Assembly: GCA_963807775.1 (NCBI GenBank)
Contig: CAWECY010000013.1
Location: 248,001 to 312,000, forward strand
DNA from: Bog-473 sp963807775
Lineage (GTDB): Bacteria > Actinomycetota > Acidimicrobiia > Acidimicrobiales > RAAP-2
Length of the DNA stretch: 64,000 nt
Direction: 5' to 3'
Of this stretch, positions 8,487 through 17,632 are shown piece after piece. The position numbers and the translations under genes are program-made. The notes under the pieces are model-generated. The model was not told the origin of the DNA. It did no database searches and saw only the letters and a list, made by a program, of their open reading frames with translations. Position 1 is the stretch's first letter. The number at the start of each line of letters is the position of its first letter.

Positions 8487-8840
8487 TCAGGCGTCCAGTG
8501 CACCGCCGAGGAGTGCCGTCAATTCCTCGTCGGAGAGCATGGCGGCGTCGCGGGGCCGGATGCGAATGGTCCCCTTGCCACTCGGGAGTGTCGGGTGCCG
8601 CGCCAGGAAGCCCCCGTCGTTGTCCTTCCGGAAGCCGTAGACGGACACGCCGTGCTTCCACACACCTATGTTGAGCCGTCGCTTGCCCACTCGATAGGCG
8701 GGCATGTCGTAGGCCAGTGCCACCTCGGCCTCGGGATGGGCGGCCAGGATTATGGCGTGCACACGGTCGAACAGGGGCCGCTGCGCGGCCGGGATGGCAT
8801 CGATGTAGGCCTGCACGCCCGCGTCGATCTCTCCGGCCAC
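8487..8840 (-). CDS. DUF1801 family protein (YdhG/YjhG-like)
   Basis: 117 residues. The pattern YIDAIPAAQRPLFDRVHAIILAAHPEAEVALAYDMPAYRVGKR matches the DUF1801 family, small single-domain proteins sharing a frataxin-like fold and an AYDMPAYR core. The biochemical role is unsettled; some members have been proposed as chaperone-like or metal-related. Its start lies 4 bases after the trmI stop, so it is the distal gene of the trmI group and is followed by the hairpin at 8455. Confidence 0.85.
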   Translation of the reverse strand: MAGEIDAGVQAYIDAIPAAQRPLFDRVHAIILAAHPEAEVALAYDMPAYRVGKRRLNIGVWKHGVSVYGFRKDNDGGFLARHPTLPSGKGTIRIRPRDAAMLSDEELTALLGGALDA

Positions 8841-8844
8841 GTCC

Positions 8845-9618
8845 CTACACCTCGATCCGCCGCGCCGTGGTCAAGAAGCCGGTGTGGCCCACCATGCGGT
8901 GGTCGGGACGGACCGAGCGGGCTTCGACGTGCCAGGTGCGCCGCAGGATCTCCTGGGTCTCGGCCAACCCGAAGGGGGCGGCCGGGTCGTCGAGTGCCTG
9001 GCGCAGCAGGGCGGTCTGGTTGATGGTGGGCAGGTAGGCCAGCAGGATGCCGCCCGGCCGCAGCGCCGTGGCCGCCGCCTGCACCACCTTCTGCGGCTCG
9101 GGCATGTCGAGCAGCACCCGGTCCAGCTCGGTCTCGTCAATGCCCGCCGTCACGTCGCGGATCTCCACCCGGTAGGGCGCGTCGGGCCCGAGGGCGGCCT
9201 CCACGTTGGCCCGAGCCCGCTGGGCGAAGTCCTCCCGCAGCTCGTAACCGACCACGAACGCACCCGCCCGCAGCACGGTCATCGACAGCGCGCCCGAGCC
9301 CACTCCCGCCTCGAGTACGCGCTGGCCCGGCGCGATGTCCGCCGCCATCAGGATGGCCCCGAGGTCCTTGGGATAGATGACCTGGGCGCCCCGGGGCATC
9401 TTGAGCACGACATCGTTGAGCGTCGGGCGCAGGACCAGAAAGGCCCGCCCGGTGGAGCCGGTGACCGTCCGCCCCTCCACGTGTCCGATCATGTCGTCGT
9501 GGGCCACCACCCCGGCATGGGTGTGGAAGGTGGCGCCGGCCACCAGGGTGATGAGGTAGCGCCGGTCCTTGGGGTCGATGAGGAGCACGCGCTCCCCCGC
9601 CACCAGGGGGCCCGGCAC
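8845..9618 (-). CDS. trmI: tRNA (adenine-N1-)-methyltransferase TrmI (m1A58)
   Basis: 257 residues. It methylates A58 in the T-loop of tRNAs using SAM and acts as a tetramer. Seen: an N-terminal beta domain (GERVLLIDPKDRRYLITL), the linker RPTLNDVVLKMPRGAQVIYPKDLG, and the SAM-binding motif VLEAGVGSGALSM at about residue 100. The LLDMPEP stretch holds the acidic active-site motif. In mycobacteria this gene is also close to the proteasome ATPase gene, so the neighbourhood is conserved. The GTG start at 9618 is 5 bases after the preceding stop. Confidence 0.93.
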   Translation of the reverse strand: MPGPLVAGERVLLIDPKDRRYLITLVAGATFHTHAGVVAHDDMIGHVEGRTVTGSTGRAFLVLRPTLNDVVLKMPRGAQVIYPKDLGAILMAADIAPGQRVLEAGVGSGALSMTVLRAGAFVVGYELREDFAQRARANVEAALGPDAPYRVEIRDVTAGIDETELDRVLLDMPEPQKVVQAAATALRPGGILLAYLPTINQTALLRQALDDPAAPFGLAETQEILRRTWHVEARSVRPDHRMVGHTGFLTTARRIEV

Positions 9619-9623
9619 CGATG

Positions 9624-9839
9624 TCAGGCGTCGCCGGTGGCCGGAGCGACCTTGGGGTCGCGCACGGTGATGAGCACCTGCTCGCCTGGAGCGACGGTGA
9701 CCGTCGACACGACGCTGGTGCGGTCGTTCAGCACGCGACGGAGGACGTAGGTGGAGCCTGCCAGCGCGAACCAGTACCAGTTCCCGGCCAGCCCCCTGCG
9801 GACCCCGGCCCGCAGGAAGCGTCGCAGCAGGAGGTCCAT
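9624..9839 (-). CDS. Small hypothetical membrane-associated protein
   Basis: 71 residues, not recognised. A basic N terminus (LLLRRFLRAGVRRGL) leads into one short hydrophobic stretch (NWYWFALAGSTYVLRRVL), then a beta-like tail (TSVVSTVTVAPGEQVLITVRDP). Adjacent genes abut: its ATG follows the upstream stop by 1 base and its stop precedes trmI by 5. The tight packing argues it is real and cotranscribed. It may form an envelope complex with the next two small proteins; that is inference from context only. Confidence 0.65.
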   Translation of the reverse strand: MDLLLRRFLRAGVRRGLAGNWYWFALAGSTYVLRRVLNDRTSVVSTVTVAPGEQVLITVRDPKVAPATGDA

Positions 9840-9840
9840 G

Positions 9841-10074
9841 TCAGAGCCGCCGGATTTCGACGATGGCCGACTTGGACCGGCCCCGGCGCCGCCCGGCCAG
9901 GAAGGCCAGGGCGATGATCAGGATGCCCACCGCGCCGGCCACCGCGAGCCCACGTGGGGCGGCGGCCCGCGCCGTCGCCTCGCCCTCGCCCATCACCTGT
10001 GCGTAGGCCGCCTGCAGGTCCTCGCGCGTGATCAGGCGCCCGTTTGTCCCTGCCTTGGTCGTCGTGCCAGCCAT
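9841..10074 (-). CDS. Small protein with one C-terminal membrane helix
   Basis: 77 residues from the ATG at 10074, which overlaps the upstream stop as TGATG; a longer frame upstream is within the neighbouring gene and is rejected. Residues 1-40 are polar (ITREDLQAAYAQVMGEGEATA). Residues about 47-68 form a membrane helix (LAVAGAVGILIIALAFLAG), closed by RRRGRSKSAIVEIRRL, a strong positive-inside anchor. Function unknown; probably a small inner-membrane partner of the adjacent holin-like gene. Confidence 0.7.
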   Translation of the reverse strand: MAGTTTKAGTNGRLITREDLQAAYAQVMGEGEATARAAAPRGLAVAGAVGILIIALAFLAGRRRGRSKSAIVEIRRL

Positions 10075-10466
10075 CAGCTCGTTCCTCCCTGTGTCTCCAT
10101 CTCGTTCGCCTCGCGCCGGGCCACGGCTGCCGGCAGCTTGCGCTCGGCCGGCCCGGCCATGATGCGCCAGATCGCCACCCCGATGACGATCACGCCGAGC
10201 ACGATGGCGACGGCGTAGGGCACCCAGGACCAGTTCCCGGTCAAGGCCGTGCCCGTCTCGTCCTGGAGCAGGCGCAGCACCCCGATCAGGATGAGCAGGA
10301 GGCCGGCGGCCCAGCAGAACGAACCGAGGATTCCCATGTAGAGGAACCGGCCCAGGCCGCGCAGAGGCTCGATGGTCTCCTGCTTGAGGTAGTCGACCGT
10401 CAGCTGCATGGCGTCGTCGCCCGCATGCCGCAGCCCGTGCGTGCCGTTGTCCTCCCGAGGTGCCAT
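10074..10466 (-). CDS. Small integral membrane protein, holin-X-like
   Basis: 130 residues from the ATG at 10466. A TTG further upstream (10505) would add a proline-rich stretch and is less likely; an ATG at 10412 is also possible. The core LTVDYLKQETIEPLRGLGRFLYMGILGSFCWAAGLLLILIGVLRLLQDE has an amphipathic segment, then two membrane helices (about 50-72 and 85-108). This layout resembles the actinobacterial holin-X/YqjE-type superfamily of small envelope proteins; real lysis activity is not implied. It is the first gene of the trmI-containing minus-strand group. Confidence 0.65.
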   Translation of the reverse strand: MAPREDNGTHGLRHAGDDAMQLTVDYLKQETIEPLRGLGRFLYMGILGSFCWAAGLLLILIGVLRLLQDETGTALTGNWSWVPYAVAIVLGVIVIGVAIWRIMAGPAERKLPAAVARREANEMETQGGTS

Positions 10467-10524
10467 GAAGCGCCCAATCCTGGTCGGTGCGGGTGCTACG
10501 TGCAAACACCCCCAGGTCCGTGCG

Positions 10525-10941
10525 TCAATCGCGGTCCTTGAAGAGGTAGGTCGACGTCGCCCGGGCCACCAGGCGCGCCTCGGGCTCGCCCGGGGCCTGG
10601 GCCACGACGCTGGCTTCGACGAAGGCCACGCGGGCCCCTCCGGAGACGACCTCGGCCGTGCAGGTGAGCTCGGCCCCGGGCGGGACGGCGCCCAGGAAGC
10701 TGACCTTCATCTCGGCGTTGGCGGCGAACACCTTGCGGCCCTGCACGAAGGTGACGGCGGCCGCGCCCATGGCAGAGTCGGCGAAGGCGCCGAGAAAGCC
10801 CCCTTGCATGATCCCGGCCGGGTTGGCGAAGCGCTCGTCGGCCGCCATGCGCCAGATGGAACGGCCCGGGGTCGCCTTGTCCACGCAGGTCATGCCGAGT
10901 GTCAGGTCGCTGTTTGGCGGCACCTGCATGCGGGAAGCCAT
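10525..10941 (-). CDS. PaaI-family hotdog thioesterase
   Basis: 138 residues from the ATG at 10941. A single hotdog domain with the family signature NPAGIMQGGFLGAFADSAMGAAA: the helix cap and GG turn match PaaI/YbdB-type acyl-CoA thioesterases. Such enzymes release acids from CoA esters such as phenylacetyl- or hydroxybenzoyl-CoA. The usual HGG is QGG here, a common variant. Substrate is not predictable from sequence. It is divergent from tkt with a 59-base gap, so the two promoters share this space. Confidence 0.85.
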   Translation of the reverse strand: MASRMQVPPNSDLTLGMTCVDKATPGRSIWRMAADERFANPAGIMQGGFLGAFADSAMGAAAVTFVQGRKVFAANAEMKVSFLGAVPPGAELTCTAEVVSGGARVAFVEASVVAQAPGEPEARLVARATSTYLFKDRD

Positions 10942-10989
10942 GAGGGTGAAGCGTAGGTGACGTCTCCGCAACCGGGCGGAGCTGACAGT

Positions 10990-10995
10990 TAGGGT
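10990..10995 (+). promoter_or_regulatory. Putative -10 box (TAGGGT) of tkt
   Basis: TAGGGT is followed by 5 bases and the ATG of transketolase at 11001, a spacing that would start the transcript at the first codon. No ribosome-binding purine run precedes the ATG, which fits leaderless translation. Confidence 0.55.
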
Positions 10996-11000
10996 TGGCC

Positions 11001-13025
11001 ATGACGATGAACGCCCCTCCACCCGTCGTCCAGGACCCCGCTCTCGTCGAGTTGGGCATCAACGTCGTGCGCGGCCTGGCCATGGACGCGCCGGAACAGG
11101 CCAACTCCGGACACTCCGGCACGGCCATGGCGCTGGCACCCCTGGCGCACGTGCTGTGGACGCGCATCATGCACTACGACCCCCACGAGCCGCTGTGGCC
11201 CGACCGGGACCGCTTCGTGCTCTCGAACGGCCACGCGTGCATCCTCCAGTACGCCTTCTTGCACCTGACCGGCTACGACCTCTCGCTCGAAGACATCCGA
11301 CAGTTCCGCCAGTGGGGCAGCCGGACGCCGGGACATCCCGAGCGCCGGCACACGGCTGGCATCGAGGTCACGACGGGCCCGCTTGGGCAGGGCATCGCAG
11401 ACGCGGTGGGCCTGGCTCTGGCCGAGCGTGTGGTGCGGACCCGCTTCGGTTCCGAGGTCTGCGACCACCGCACCTACGTCATCGCCGGCGACGGGTGCTT
11501 CATGGAGGGCATATCGCACGAGGCGGCGTCGCTGGCCGGGCACCTCGGGCTGGGGCGCCTGCTCATGTTCTACGACGACAACCACATCACCATCGACGGG
11601 CCGACCGAGCTGGCCTACGACGACGACGCCGAGGAGCGTTTCGAGGCCTACGGCTGGCGGGTGCGCAATCTGGGGGAAATGGCCAACGACGTCGACGGCC
11701 TGGAGTCGGCCATCCGCGAGGTGCTCGAGCTCCCCTGCGACGGCCCGGACGCCAAACCGACGCTGCTGGTGCTGCGCAGCCATATCGGCTGGCCCTCACC
11801 CAAGCTGACCGACACGGCGGCCGCCCACGGGAACCCCTTCGGTGCGGACGAGATCCGGGTGACCAAGAAGATCCTGGGGCTGCCGCCCGACGAGACGTTC
11901 TGGGTGCCCGACGAGGTGCGCGCGTTCTACGGCAAGGAGGTCGCCCGCGGCGCGGCCGATCGCGCCGCTTGGGAGGAGCGCTTGGCGTCTTGGGGAGGCG
12001 ATCGCGCGGCCTGGGAGGCGGCGCAGGCGGGGCGCGGCGTCGACGGCTGGGACAAGGAACTGCCGACGTTCGAGGCGGGGACGCAGCTGGCCACCCGGCA
12101 CGCCATCAACCAGTGCGTCAACGCCACCGCGGCCGGCCTGCCCGGCTTCGTGGCCGGCTCGGCCGACCTGACGGGCAACAACGGCGTGCTGGTCAAGGGG
12201 GCCGAGCTGCAGTCGCGGGACCACCCCGGCGGCGTGCAGCTGCACTACGGCATCCGCGAGCACGCCATGGGCGGCGTCATGACCGGCATGGCGCTGCACG
12301 GTGGCGTCTTCCCGCTGGGCGGCACGTTCTACGTGTTCACCGACTACATGCGCCCGGCGGTCCGCCTGGCTGCGCTGAGCCAGGCCCACGTCGTCTACTC
12401 GTGGACGCACGACTCCATCGGGCTGGGTGAGGACGGCCCGACCCACCAGCCCGTCGAACACCTGGCCTCCCTACGCGCCATGCCCGGTCTCGACCTGGTG
12501 CGTCCGGCCGACGCCAACGAGACCGCCGAGGCCTGGCGGGCCGCCGTCGACGCAGACGGCCCGGTCGGCCTGGTGCTCACCCGCCAGGACGTCCCGGTCC
12601 TGGCCGGCACGGCCGAACGGGCACCCGAGGGCGTGCGCCGCGGCGGCTACGTGCTGTCCGACGGCGGCGGTGCGCCCGACATCGTGCTGGTGGGCACCGG
12701 CAGCGAGGTCCAGCACTGCGTGGGCGCCGTCGACACCCTGGCCACCGACGGGATACGCGCCCGCGTGGTCTCGCTCCCCTGCTGGGAGTGGTTCGAGGAG
12801 CAGTCCGACGCCTACCGCGCCTCGGTCCTGCCCCAGGGCGTACCCGTGCTGAGCATCGAGGCCGGATCCGTCTTCGGCTGGGACCGCTATGCCGACGACA
12901 GCATCGGGATCGACCGCTTCGGTGCCTCGGCGCCGGGGGCGGTCAACATGGAGGAATTCGGGTTCACGGCCGCGCATGTCATCACACGGGCGCGGGCACT
13001 GCTCGGTCGGGCCGTCGACCAGTGA
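11001..13025 (+). CDS. tkt: Transketolase
   Basis: 674 residues, typical length. It moves two-carbon units between sugar phosphates in the pentose phosphate pathway, using thiamine diphosphate and Mg. Seen: ANSGHSGTAMALAP near the N terminus, the ThDP motif GDGCFMEGISHEAASLAGHLGLG ending near DDNHITIDG (about 155-190), and the pyrimidine-domain signature GEDGPTHQPVEHL (about 475). The ATG at 11001 is preferred over an in-frame TTG at 10995, which falls inside the -10 box. Transaldolase follows in the same direction; together they form the non-oxidative branch. zwf and opcA, frequent neighbours in actinobacteria, are not here. Confidence 0.97.
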   Translation: MTMNAPPPVVQDPALVELGINVVRGLAMDAPEQANSGHSGTAMALAPLAHVLWTRIMHYDPHEPLWPDRDRFVLSNGHACILQYAFLHLTGYDLSLEDIRQFRQWGSRTPGHPERRHTAGIEVTTGPLGQGIADAVGLALAERVVRTRFGSEVCDHRTYVIAGDGCFMEGISHEAASLAGHLGLGRLLMFYDDNHITIDGPTELAYDDDAEERFEAYGWRVRNLGEMANDVDGLESAIREVLELPCDGPDAKPTLLVLRSHIGWPSPKLTDTAAAHGNPFGADEIRVTKKILGLPPDETFWVPDEVRAFYGKEVARGAADRAAWEERLASWGGDRAAWEAAQAGRGVDGWDKELPTFEAGTQLATRHAINQCVNATAAGLPGFVAGSADLTGNNGVLVKGAELQSRDHPGGVQLHYGIREHAMGGVMTGMALHGGVFPLGGTFYVFTDYMRPAVRLAALSQAHVVYSWTHDSIGLGEDGPTHQPVEHLASLRAMPGLDLVRPADANETAEAWRAAVDADGPVGLVLTRQDVPVLAGTAERAPEGVRRGGYVLSDGGGAPDIVLVGTGSEVQHCVGAVDTLATDGIRARVVSLPCWEWFEEQSDAYRASVLPQGVPVLSIEAGSVFGWDRYADDSIGIDRFGASAPGAVNMEEFGFTAAHVITRARALLGRAVDQ

Positions 13026-13095
13026 CGATTCCGGGCGGCGCGAGCATGGCGAGGGTGCGGCCCGTGAGGAGACACGAGCGAAAGGTGGTCCGACC

Positions 13096-14211
13096 ATGAC
13101 CCGACTTCAGGACCTGTACGACATCGGCGGCCAGAGCCCGTGGCTCGACAACCTGCGGCGCGACTGGTTGCAGGGCGGGCAGCTGGCCGAGCTGCTGGCG
13201 CTGGGCGTGCGCGGCATCACCTCCAACCCGACGATCTTGGCCAACGCCATCAGCGGCCAGGACACCTACGACGACCAGTTCCGTGCCCTCATGGGGGACC
13301 ACACAGTCGAAGGCGCCTACTGGGAGATGGCCATCACGGACATCAACGACGCCCTCGGCCTGCTCCGTCCGCTCTATGACGAGAGCGACGGCGAGGATGG
13401 CTACGTGTCCTTGGAGGTGTCACCGGCGCAAGCTCGCGAGACGGCCGACACCGTGCAGTCGGCGCGTCGGCTGCACGAGCAGATCGCGCAGCCAAACCTG
13501 TTCGTGAAGGTGCCGGCGACCAAGGAGGGCGTGCCGGCCATTCAGACGCTCATCGGCGACGGCCGCAGCATCAACGTCACGCTCATCTTCGGTATCGACC
13601 GCTACGACGAGGTGATGGAGGCCTACCTGTCGGGCCTCGAGGCACTCGTAGCGGCCGGGCGCGAGTCCGAGCTCAAGCACGTCTCCAGCGTGGCCTCCTT
13701 CTTCGTCAGCCGGGTCGACACTGAGGTGGACCGCCGGCTCGAGACCCTGGCCGGCGGGGACACGGGTGACGCCGCCACGCTGGGCCTGCGGGGCACTGCC
13801 GCGGTGGCCCAGGCCCAGGTGGCCTATCAACACTTCCATCAGGCCTTCAGTGGGGAGCGATGGGAGGCGCTGGCGGCCAGGGGCGCCCGGGTGCAGCGAC
13901 CGCTGTGGGCGTCGACCTCGACGAAGAACCCGGCCTACGCGGATCTGCTCTACGTGGACAACCTCATCGGCCCGGCGACGGTGAACACCATGCCGGAGGG
14001 AACGTTGCGGGCCTTCGAAGACCACGGGACGCTGCACCGTGCCGTCGACGCCGACCCCGACGCCGCCGTGGCCGCGCTCGACCGCATCCGCGAGGCGGGG
14101 GTCGACATGGCCGACGTGGAGCAGACGCTCGAGGACGAGGGCGTGCACGCCTTCGCCAAGTCGTTCGACGAGCTCCTCCAGTCCCTGACCGACAAGGCCG
14201 CCACCTTCTAG
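13096..14211 (+). CDS. tal: Transaldolase
   Basis: 371 residues. It transfers a dihydroxyacetone unit from sedoheptulose 7-phosphate to glyceraldehyde 3-phosphate. It belongs to the longer actinobacterial/plant-type class: SPWLDNLRRDWLQGG at the start, then GVRGITSNPTILANAI, and the Schiff-base lysine in NLFVKVPATKEGVPAI. ATG at 13096 follows a good ribosome site (AAAGGTGGTC); an upstream extension of the frame overlaps tkt and is rejected. It is 70 bases downstream of tkt and probably cotranscribed. Confidence 0.96.
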   Translation: MTRLQDLYDIGGQSPWLDNLRRDWLQGGQLAELLALGVRGITSNPTILANAISGQDTYDDQFRALMGDHTVEGAYWEMAITDINDALGLLRPLYDESDGEDGYVSLEVSPAQARETADTVQSARRLHEQIAQPNLFVKVPATKEGVPAIQTLIGDGRSINVTLIFGIDRYDEVMEAYLSGLEALVAAGRESELKHVSSVASFFVSRVDTEVDRRLETLAGGDTGDAATLGLRGTAAVAQAQVAYQHFHQAFSGERWEALAARGARVQRPLWASTSTKNPAYADLLYVDNLIGPATVNTMPEGTLRAFEDHGTLHRAVDADPDAAVAALDRIREAGVDMADVEQTLEDEGVHAFAKSFDELLQSLTDKAATF

Positions 14212-14294
14212 GCCGCCGCACCCCTCCGGCGCTCGAACACCCCGAAATCACCTCTTATCTCGTGCAGACGGCACCCGCCGCCGCCGCCGACCCC

Positions 14295-14300
14295 TAGATT
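14295..14300 (+). promoter_or_regulatory. Putative -10 box (TAGATT) of fbiC
   Basis: TAGATT followed by 7 bases and the ATG at 14308. The spacing matches the other proposed leaderless starts of the window. Confidence 0.5.
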
Positions 14301-14307
14301 GGCCCCG

Positions 14308-16610
14308 ATGCTCACCGACGCCGACCTGCTGCGCCTGCCCCTGGACGACCTGGTGGCCCTGGCCGGGGTCGTGCGCGACGAGGCCCACGGGCGGCGGGTC
14401 ACCTTCTCGCCCAAGGTCTTCATCCCGCTGACCATGCTGTGCCGCGACCGCTGCGGCTACTGCACCTTCGCCAAGGCGCCCGCCCGGCTGACGTCGCCCT
14501 ACCTGACCCCCGACGAGGTGCTGGGCATCGCCCGGGCCGGGCGCGAGGCGGGCTGCCACGAGGCGCTCTTCACCCTGGGCGAGCGGCCCGAGCTGCGCTA
14601 CCCCGTGGCCCAGCAGTGGCTCGAGGCCAACCGGTACGGGTCGACGGTGGAGTACCTCGCGCACGTGTGCCGCCTCGTGCTCGACGAGACCGGGCTCCTG
14701 CCGCACGCCAACGCCGGCGCGCTCTACCGCGACGAGCTGGCTCGCCTACGCGAGGTGTCGGCCAGCCAGGGCATGATGCTCGAGTCGCTGCGCGGCGACC
14801 TGGCCGCGCACCGCTCGGCACCCGACAAGGAGCCGGCGCGGCGGCTGGCCACGCTCGAGGCGGCGGGTGAGCTGGCTATCCCCTTCACGACGGGCGTGCT
14901 GGTCGGCATCGGCGACGACCGGCCCGGTGTGCTGGCCGCGCTGCGGGCCATCGCCGGGTCCCAGGCGCGCCACGGCCACGTCCAGGAGGTCATCGTCCAG
15001 AACTTCCTGCCCAAGCCCGGCACGGCCATGGCCAAGGCGGCGCCCTGCCCGCCCGAGGAGCTGCAGTGGGCCATCGCCGCCGCCCGCCTGGTGCTGCCGC
15101 CCGAGATCCACGTGCAGGCGCCGCCCAACCTCTCCGACGACCTGGCGCCGCTGCTGGCGGCGGGCATCGACGACTGGGGCGGCGTGTCGCCGGTCACGGC
15201 CGACCACGTGAACCCCGAGCGGGCCTGGCCCGCGCTCGACCTGTTGCGGGCCGCCACCGAGGAGGCCGGCCACGTGCTGGCACCCCGGCTGACCATCTAC
15301 CCCGAGTTCGCGCTGGACCCGCAGCGCTGGCTCCACGAGTCGGTGCGCTTCGGTGTGCTCGACGCCTCGGACGCCGAGGGCCTGGCCCGCGACGCCGACT
15401 GGTGCTCGGGCGGGGAGGCGCACCCGCCACAGCTGCTGGGTGACCATCCCGACGACGACGCCCACACCGCGCCGCCGCGGCAGCCGCAGCCCGGCGGCGC
15501 CGTGGCCGAGGTGCTGGCCGGCGTGGCGCTGGGCCAGGAGGTCGGGATCGACGAGATCGTGACGCTGTTCAGCGCCCGCGGGCCCGAAGTGCGCCTGGTG
15601 GCCGAGGTGGCCGACGCGCTGCGCCAGGACATCGTGGGCGACGCCGTCACCTACGTGCACAACCGCAACATCAACTACACCAACGTGTGCACCTTCAAGT
15701 GCCGCTTCTGCGCCTTCTCCAAGGGGCCGCTGTCGCTCAACCTGCGCGGCGCGCCGTACCTGCTGGAGCTGGACGAGGTGACGCGCCGGGTGGCCGAGGC
15801 GGAGGCGGAGGGCGCCACCGAGGTGTGCCTGCAGGGCGGCATCCACCCGAGCTTCGACGGCGACTACTACCTGCACGTGCTCGAGGCGGTGCGGAAGGGC
15901 TCCGAGCGCATCCACATCCACGCCTTCACCGCGCTGGAGGTGACCGAAGGGGCGCGGCGCTCGGGCGTGGACCTGGCCGAGTACCTGACCACGCTCAAGG
16001 AGGCCGGGCTCAAGACGCTGCCGGGCACGGCGGCCGAGATCCTCGACGACGAGGTGCGCGCCGTGCTCTGCCCGGACAAGGTCGACAGCGAGGAGTGGCT
16101 CGAGGCGCACCGCACGGCCCATGCCGTCGGCCTGCGTTCCAACATCACCATCATGTTCGGGTCGGTCGAGCAGCCGGTGAGCTGGGCCCGCCACATCGTG
16201 CGCACCCGTGACCTGCAACGCGAGACGGGCGGCTTCACCGAGTTCGTGCCGCTGCCCTTCGTGCACATGGCGACGCCCATCTACCTGCAGCGCAAGGCGC
16301 GCCGCGGCCCGACCTTCCGCGAGGCACTGCTGATGCACGCGGTGGCGCGCATCGCCTACGCCGGGGACATCGACAACATCCAGGTGAGCTGGGTCAAGAT
16401 GGGCGCCGAGGGGCGCGCCAGGTGCTGGCCGCCGGCGCCAACGACCTGGGCGGCACGCTGATGGACGAGAACATCTCACGGGCGGCCGGCGCCACGCACG
16501 GCCAGCGCATGGGGGTGGAGGACCTGGCGGCCATCGTGGCGCCGCTCGGGCGCCCGCTCGTGCAGCGCTCGACGCTCTACGCGCTGGCGGGGGTCCCGTC
16601 GGGCGCGTGA
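14308..16610 (+). CDS. fbiC: F420 biosynthesis protein FbiC (fused CofG/CofH), one frameshift
   Basis: Makes the deazaflavin ring (F0) of coenzyme F420 from tyrosine and a ribityl-diaminouracil. Two radical-SAM halves are fused. The CofG-like half has its cluster motif in MLCRDRCGYCTFAK, and the CofH-like half in NVCTFKCRFCAFSK, each CX3CX2C. The frame breaks near 16410-16421: upstream reads QVSWVKMGAEG, and the expected continuation VLAAGANDLGGTLMDENISRAAGATHGQ is in another frame. One missing G in the run at 16410-16413 restores it, so a sequencing error is likelier than inactivation. The 3' end overlaps the LOG-family gene as GTGA. Confidence 0.93.
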
Positions 16611-17632
16611 GCGACGAAGCCGAGGAGGCGGCTCGGCAGAAGGCCTTCGACGACCTCGTCGGCGACGACGCCCTGTCCGTCGCCCAGGCGCGCGAGCTGC
16701 GCGCCATGATCGACTCGCTGGGCGACATGGCCCGCGAGGGCACGGCGGTGGGTGACCTCAAGATCGCCAACGCCGCCCTGGGCGAGATGGCCGAGGCCTT
16801 CCGCGTCTTCCGCCCCTACCGCCAGATCCGCAAGATCACCATGTTCGGCTCGGCCCGTACCAGGCCCGACGACCCGGTGTACATCCTGGCCCGCAACTTG
16901 GCCGCCCGGCTGGCCGCCGCCGACTGGATGGTGGTGACGGGCGCCGGCCCCGGCATCATGGCGGCCGGGCTGGAGGGCGCCGGGCGTGACCACGCCTTCG
17001 GGGTCAACATCCGCCTCCCCCACGAGGACGAGGCCAATCCGTTCATCGCACAGGACCCCAAGCTGGTCGAGATGCGCTACTTCTTCACCCGCAAGCTCAT
17101 GCTGATCAAGGAGTCGCACGCCTACGCCCTCCTGCCCGGCGGCTTCGGCACCCAGGACGAGTCGTTCGAGCTGCTGACCCTGCTGCAGACGGGTAAGGCC
17201 GAGCCCGCTCCGGTGGTCATGGTGGAGACCCCCGGCGGGACCTACTGGCACGGCTGGCGCCGTTTCGTCGACGAGGAGGCCATCGCGGCCGGTTGGGTGT
17301 CCCCCGACGACCGCGCCCTCTACAAGGTGGCCAACACGGTGGAGGAGGCCAGCGAAGAGATCCTCGGCTTCTACCGCAACTACCACTCGTGCCGCTGGGT
17401 GGGCGACCTGCTGGTGCTGCGGGTGCAGGTGGAGCCGAGCAAGGCCGAGTTGGCCGATCTCAACAAGCGCTTTGCGGACATCGTGACCCGCGGCTCCATC
17501 CGGACGGCCGCCCCCTTCCCGCCCGAGCGCAACGACCACCCCGAGCTGCCGCGGCTGGCGTTCCGCTTCGACCGCCTCCACTTCGCGCGCCTGCGCCTCC
17601 TGATCGACGCCATCAACGAGTGCACCGGGTGA
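16607..17632 (+). CDS. LOG-family nucleotide phosphoribohydrolase-like protein
   Basis: 341 residues. The Rossmann-type LOG domain occupies about 75-270: a GAGPGIMAAGLEGA nucleotide motif and the signature PGGFGTQDESFELL (PGGxGTxxE) are intact. LOG proteins cut the N-glycosidic bond of nucleotide monophosphates; family members are often misnamed lysine decarboxylases. About 70 residues of extra helical N terminus and a longer C terminus set it apart from short LOG proteins, so the true substrate is open. The GTG start overlaps the fbiC stop and its own stop overlaps the next start, both as GTGA, implying coupled translation. Confidence 0.88.
   Translation: MSDEAEEAARQKAFDDLVGDDALSVAQARELRAMIDSLGDMAREGTAVGDLKIANAALGEMAEAFRVFRPYRQIRKITMFGSARTRPDDPVYILARNLAARLAAADWMVVTGAGPGIMAAGLEGAGRDHAFGVNIRLPHEDEANPFIAQDPKLVEMRYFFTRKLMLIKESHAYALLPGGFGTQDESFELLTLLQTGKAEPAPVVMVETPGGTYWHGWRRFVDEEAIAAGWVSPDDRALYKVANTVEEASEEILGFYRNYHSCRWVGDLLVLRVQVEPSKAELADLNKRFADIVTRGSIRTAAPFPPERNDHPELPRLAFRFDRLHFARLRLLIDAINECTG

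Noticed and set aside
16400..16430. Programmed frameshift in fbiC
   Set aside because: No slippery heptamer with a downstream structure is apparent, and fbiC is not known to use recoding. A lost G is simpler.
14746..16770. A 674-codon minus-strand open frame
   Set aside because: Antisense to fbiC, low complexity and no family resemblance.
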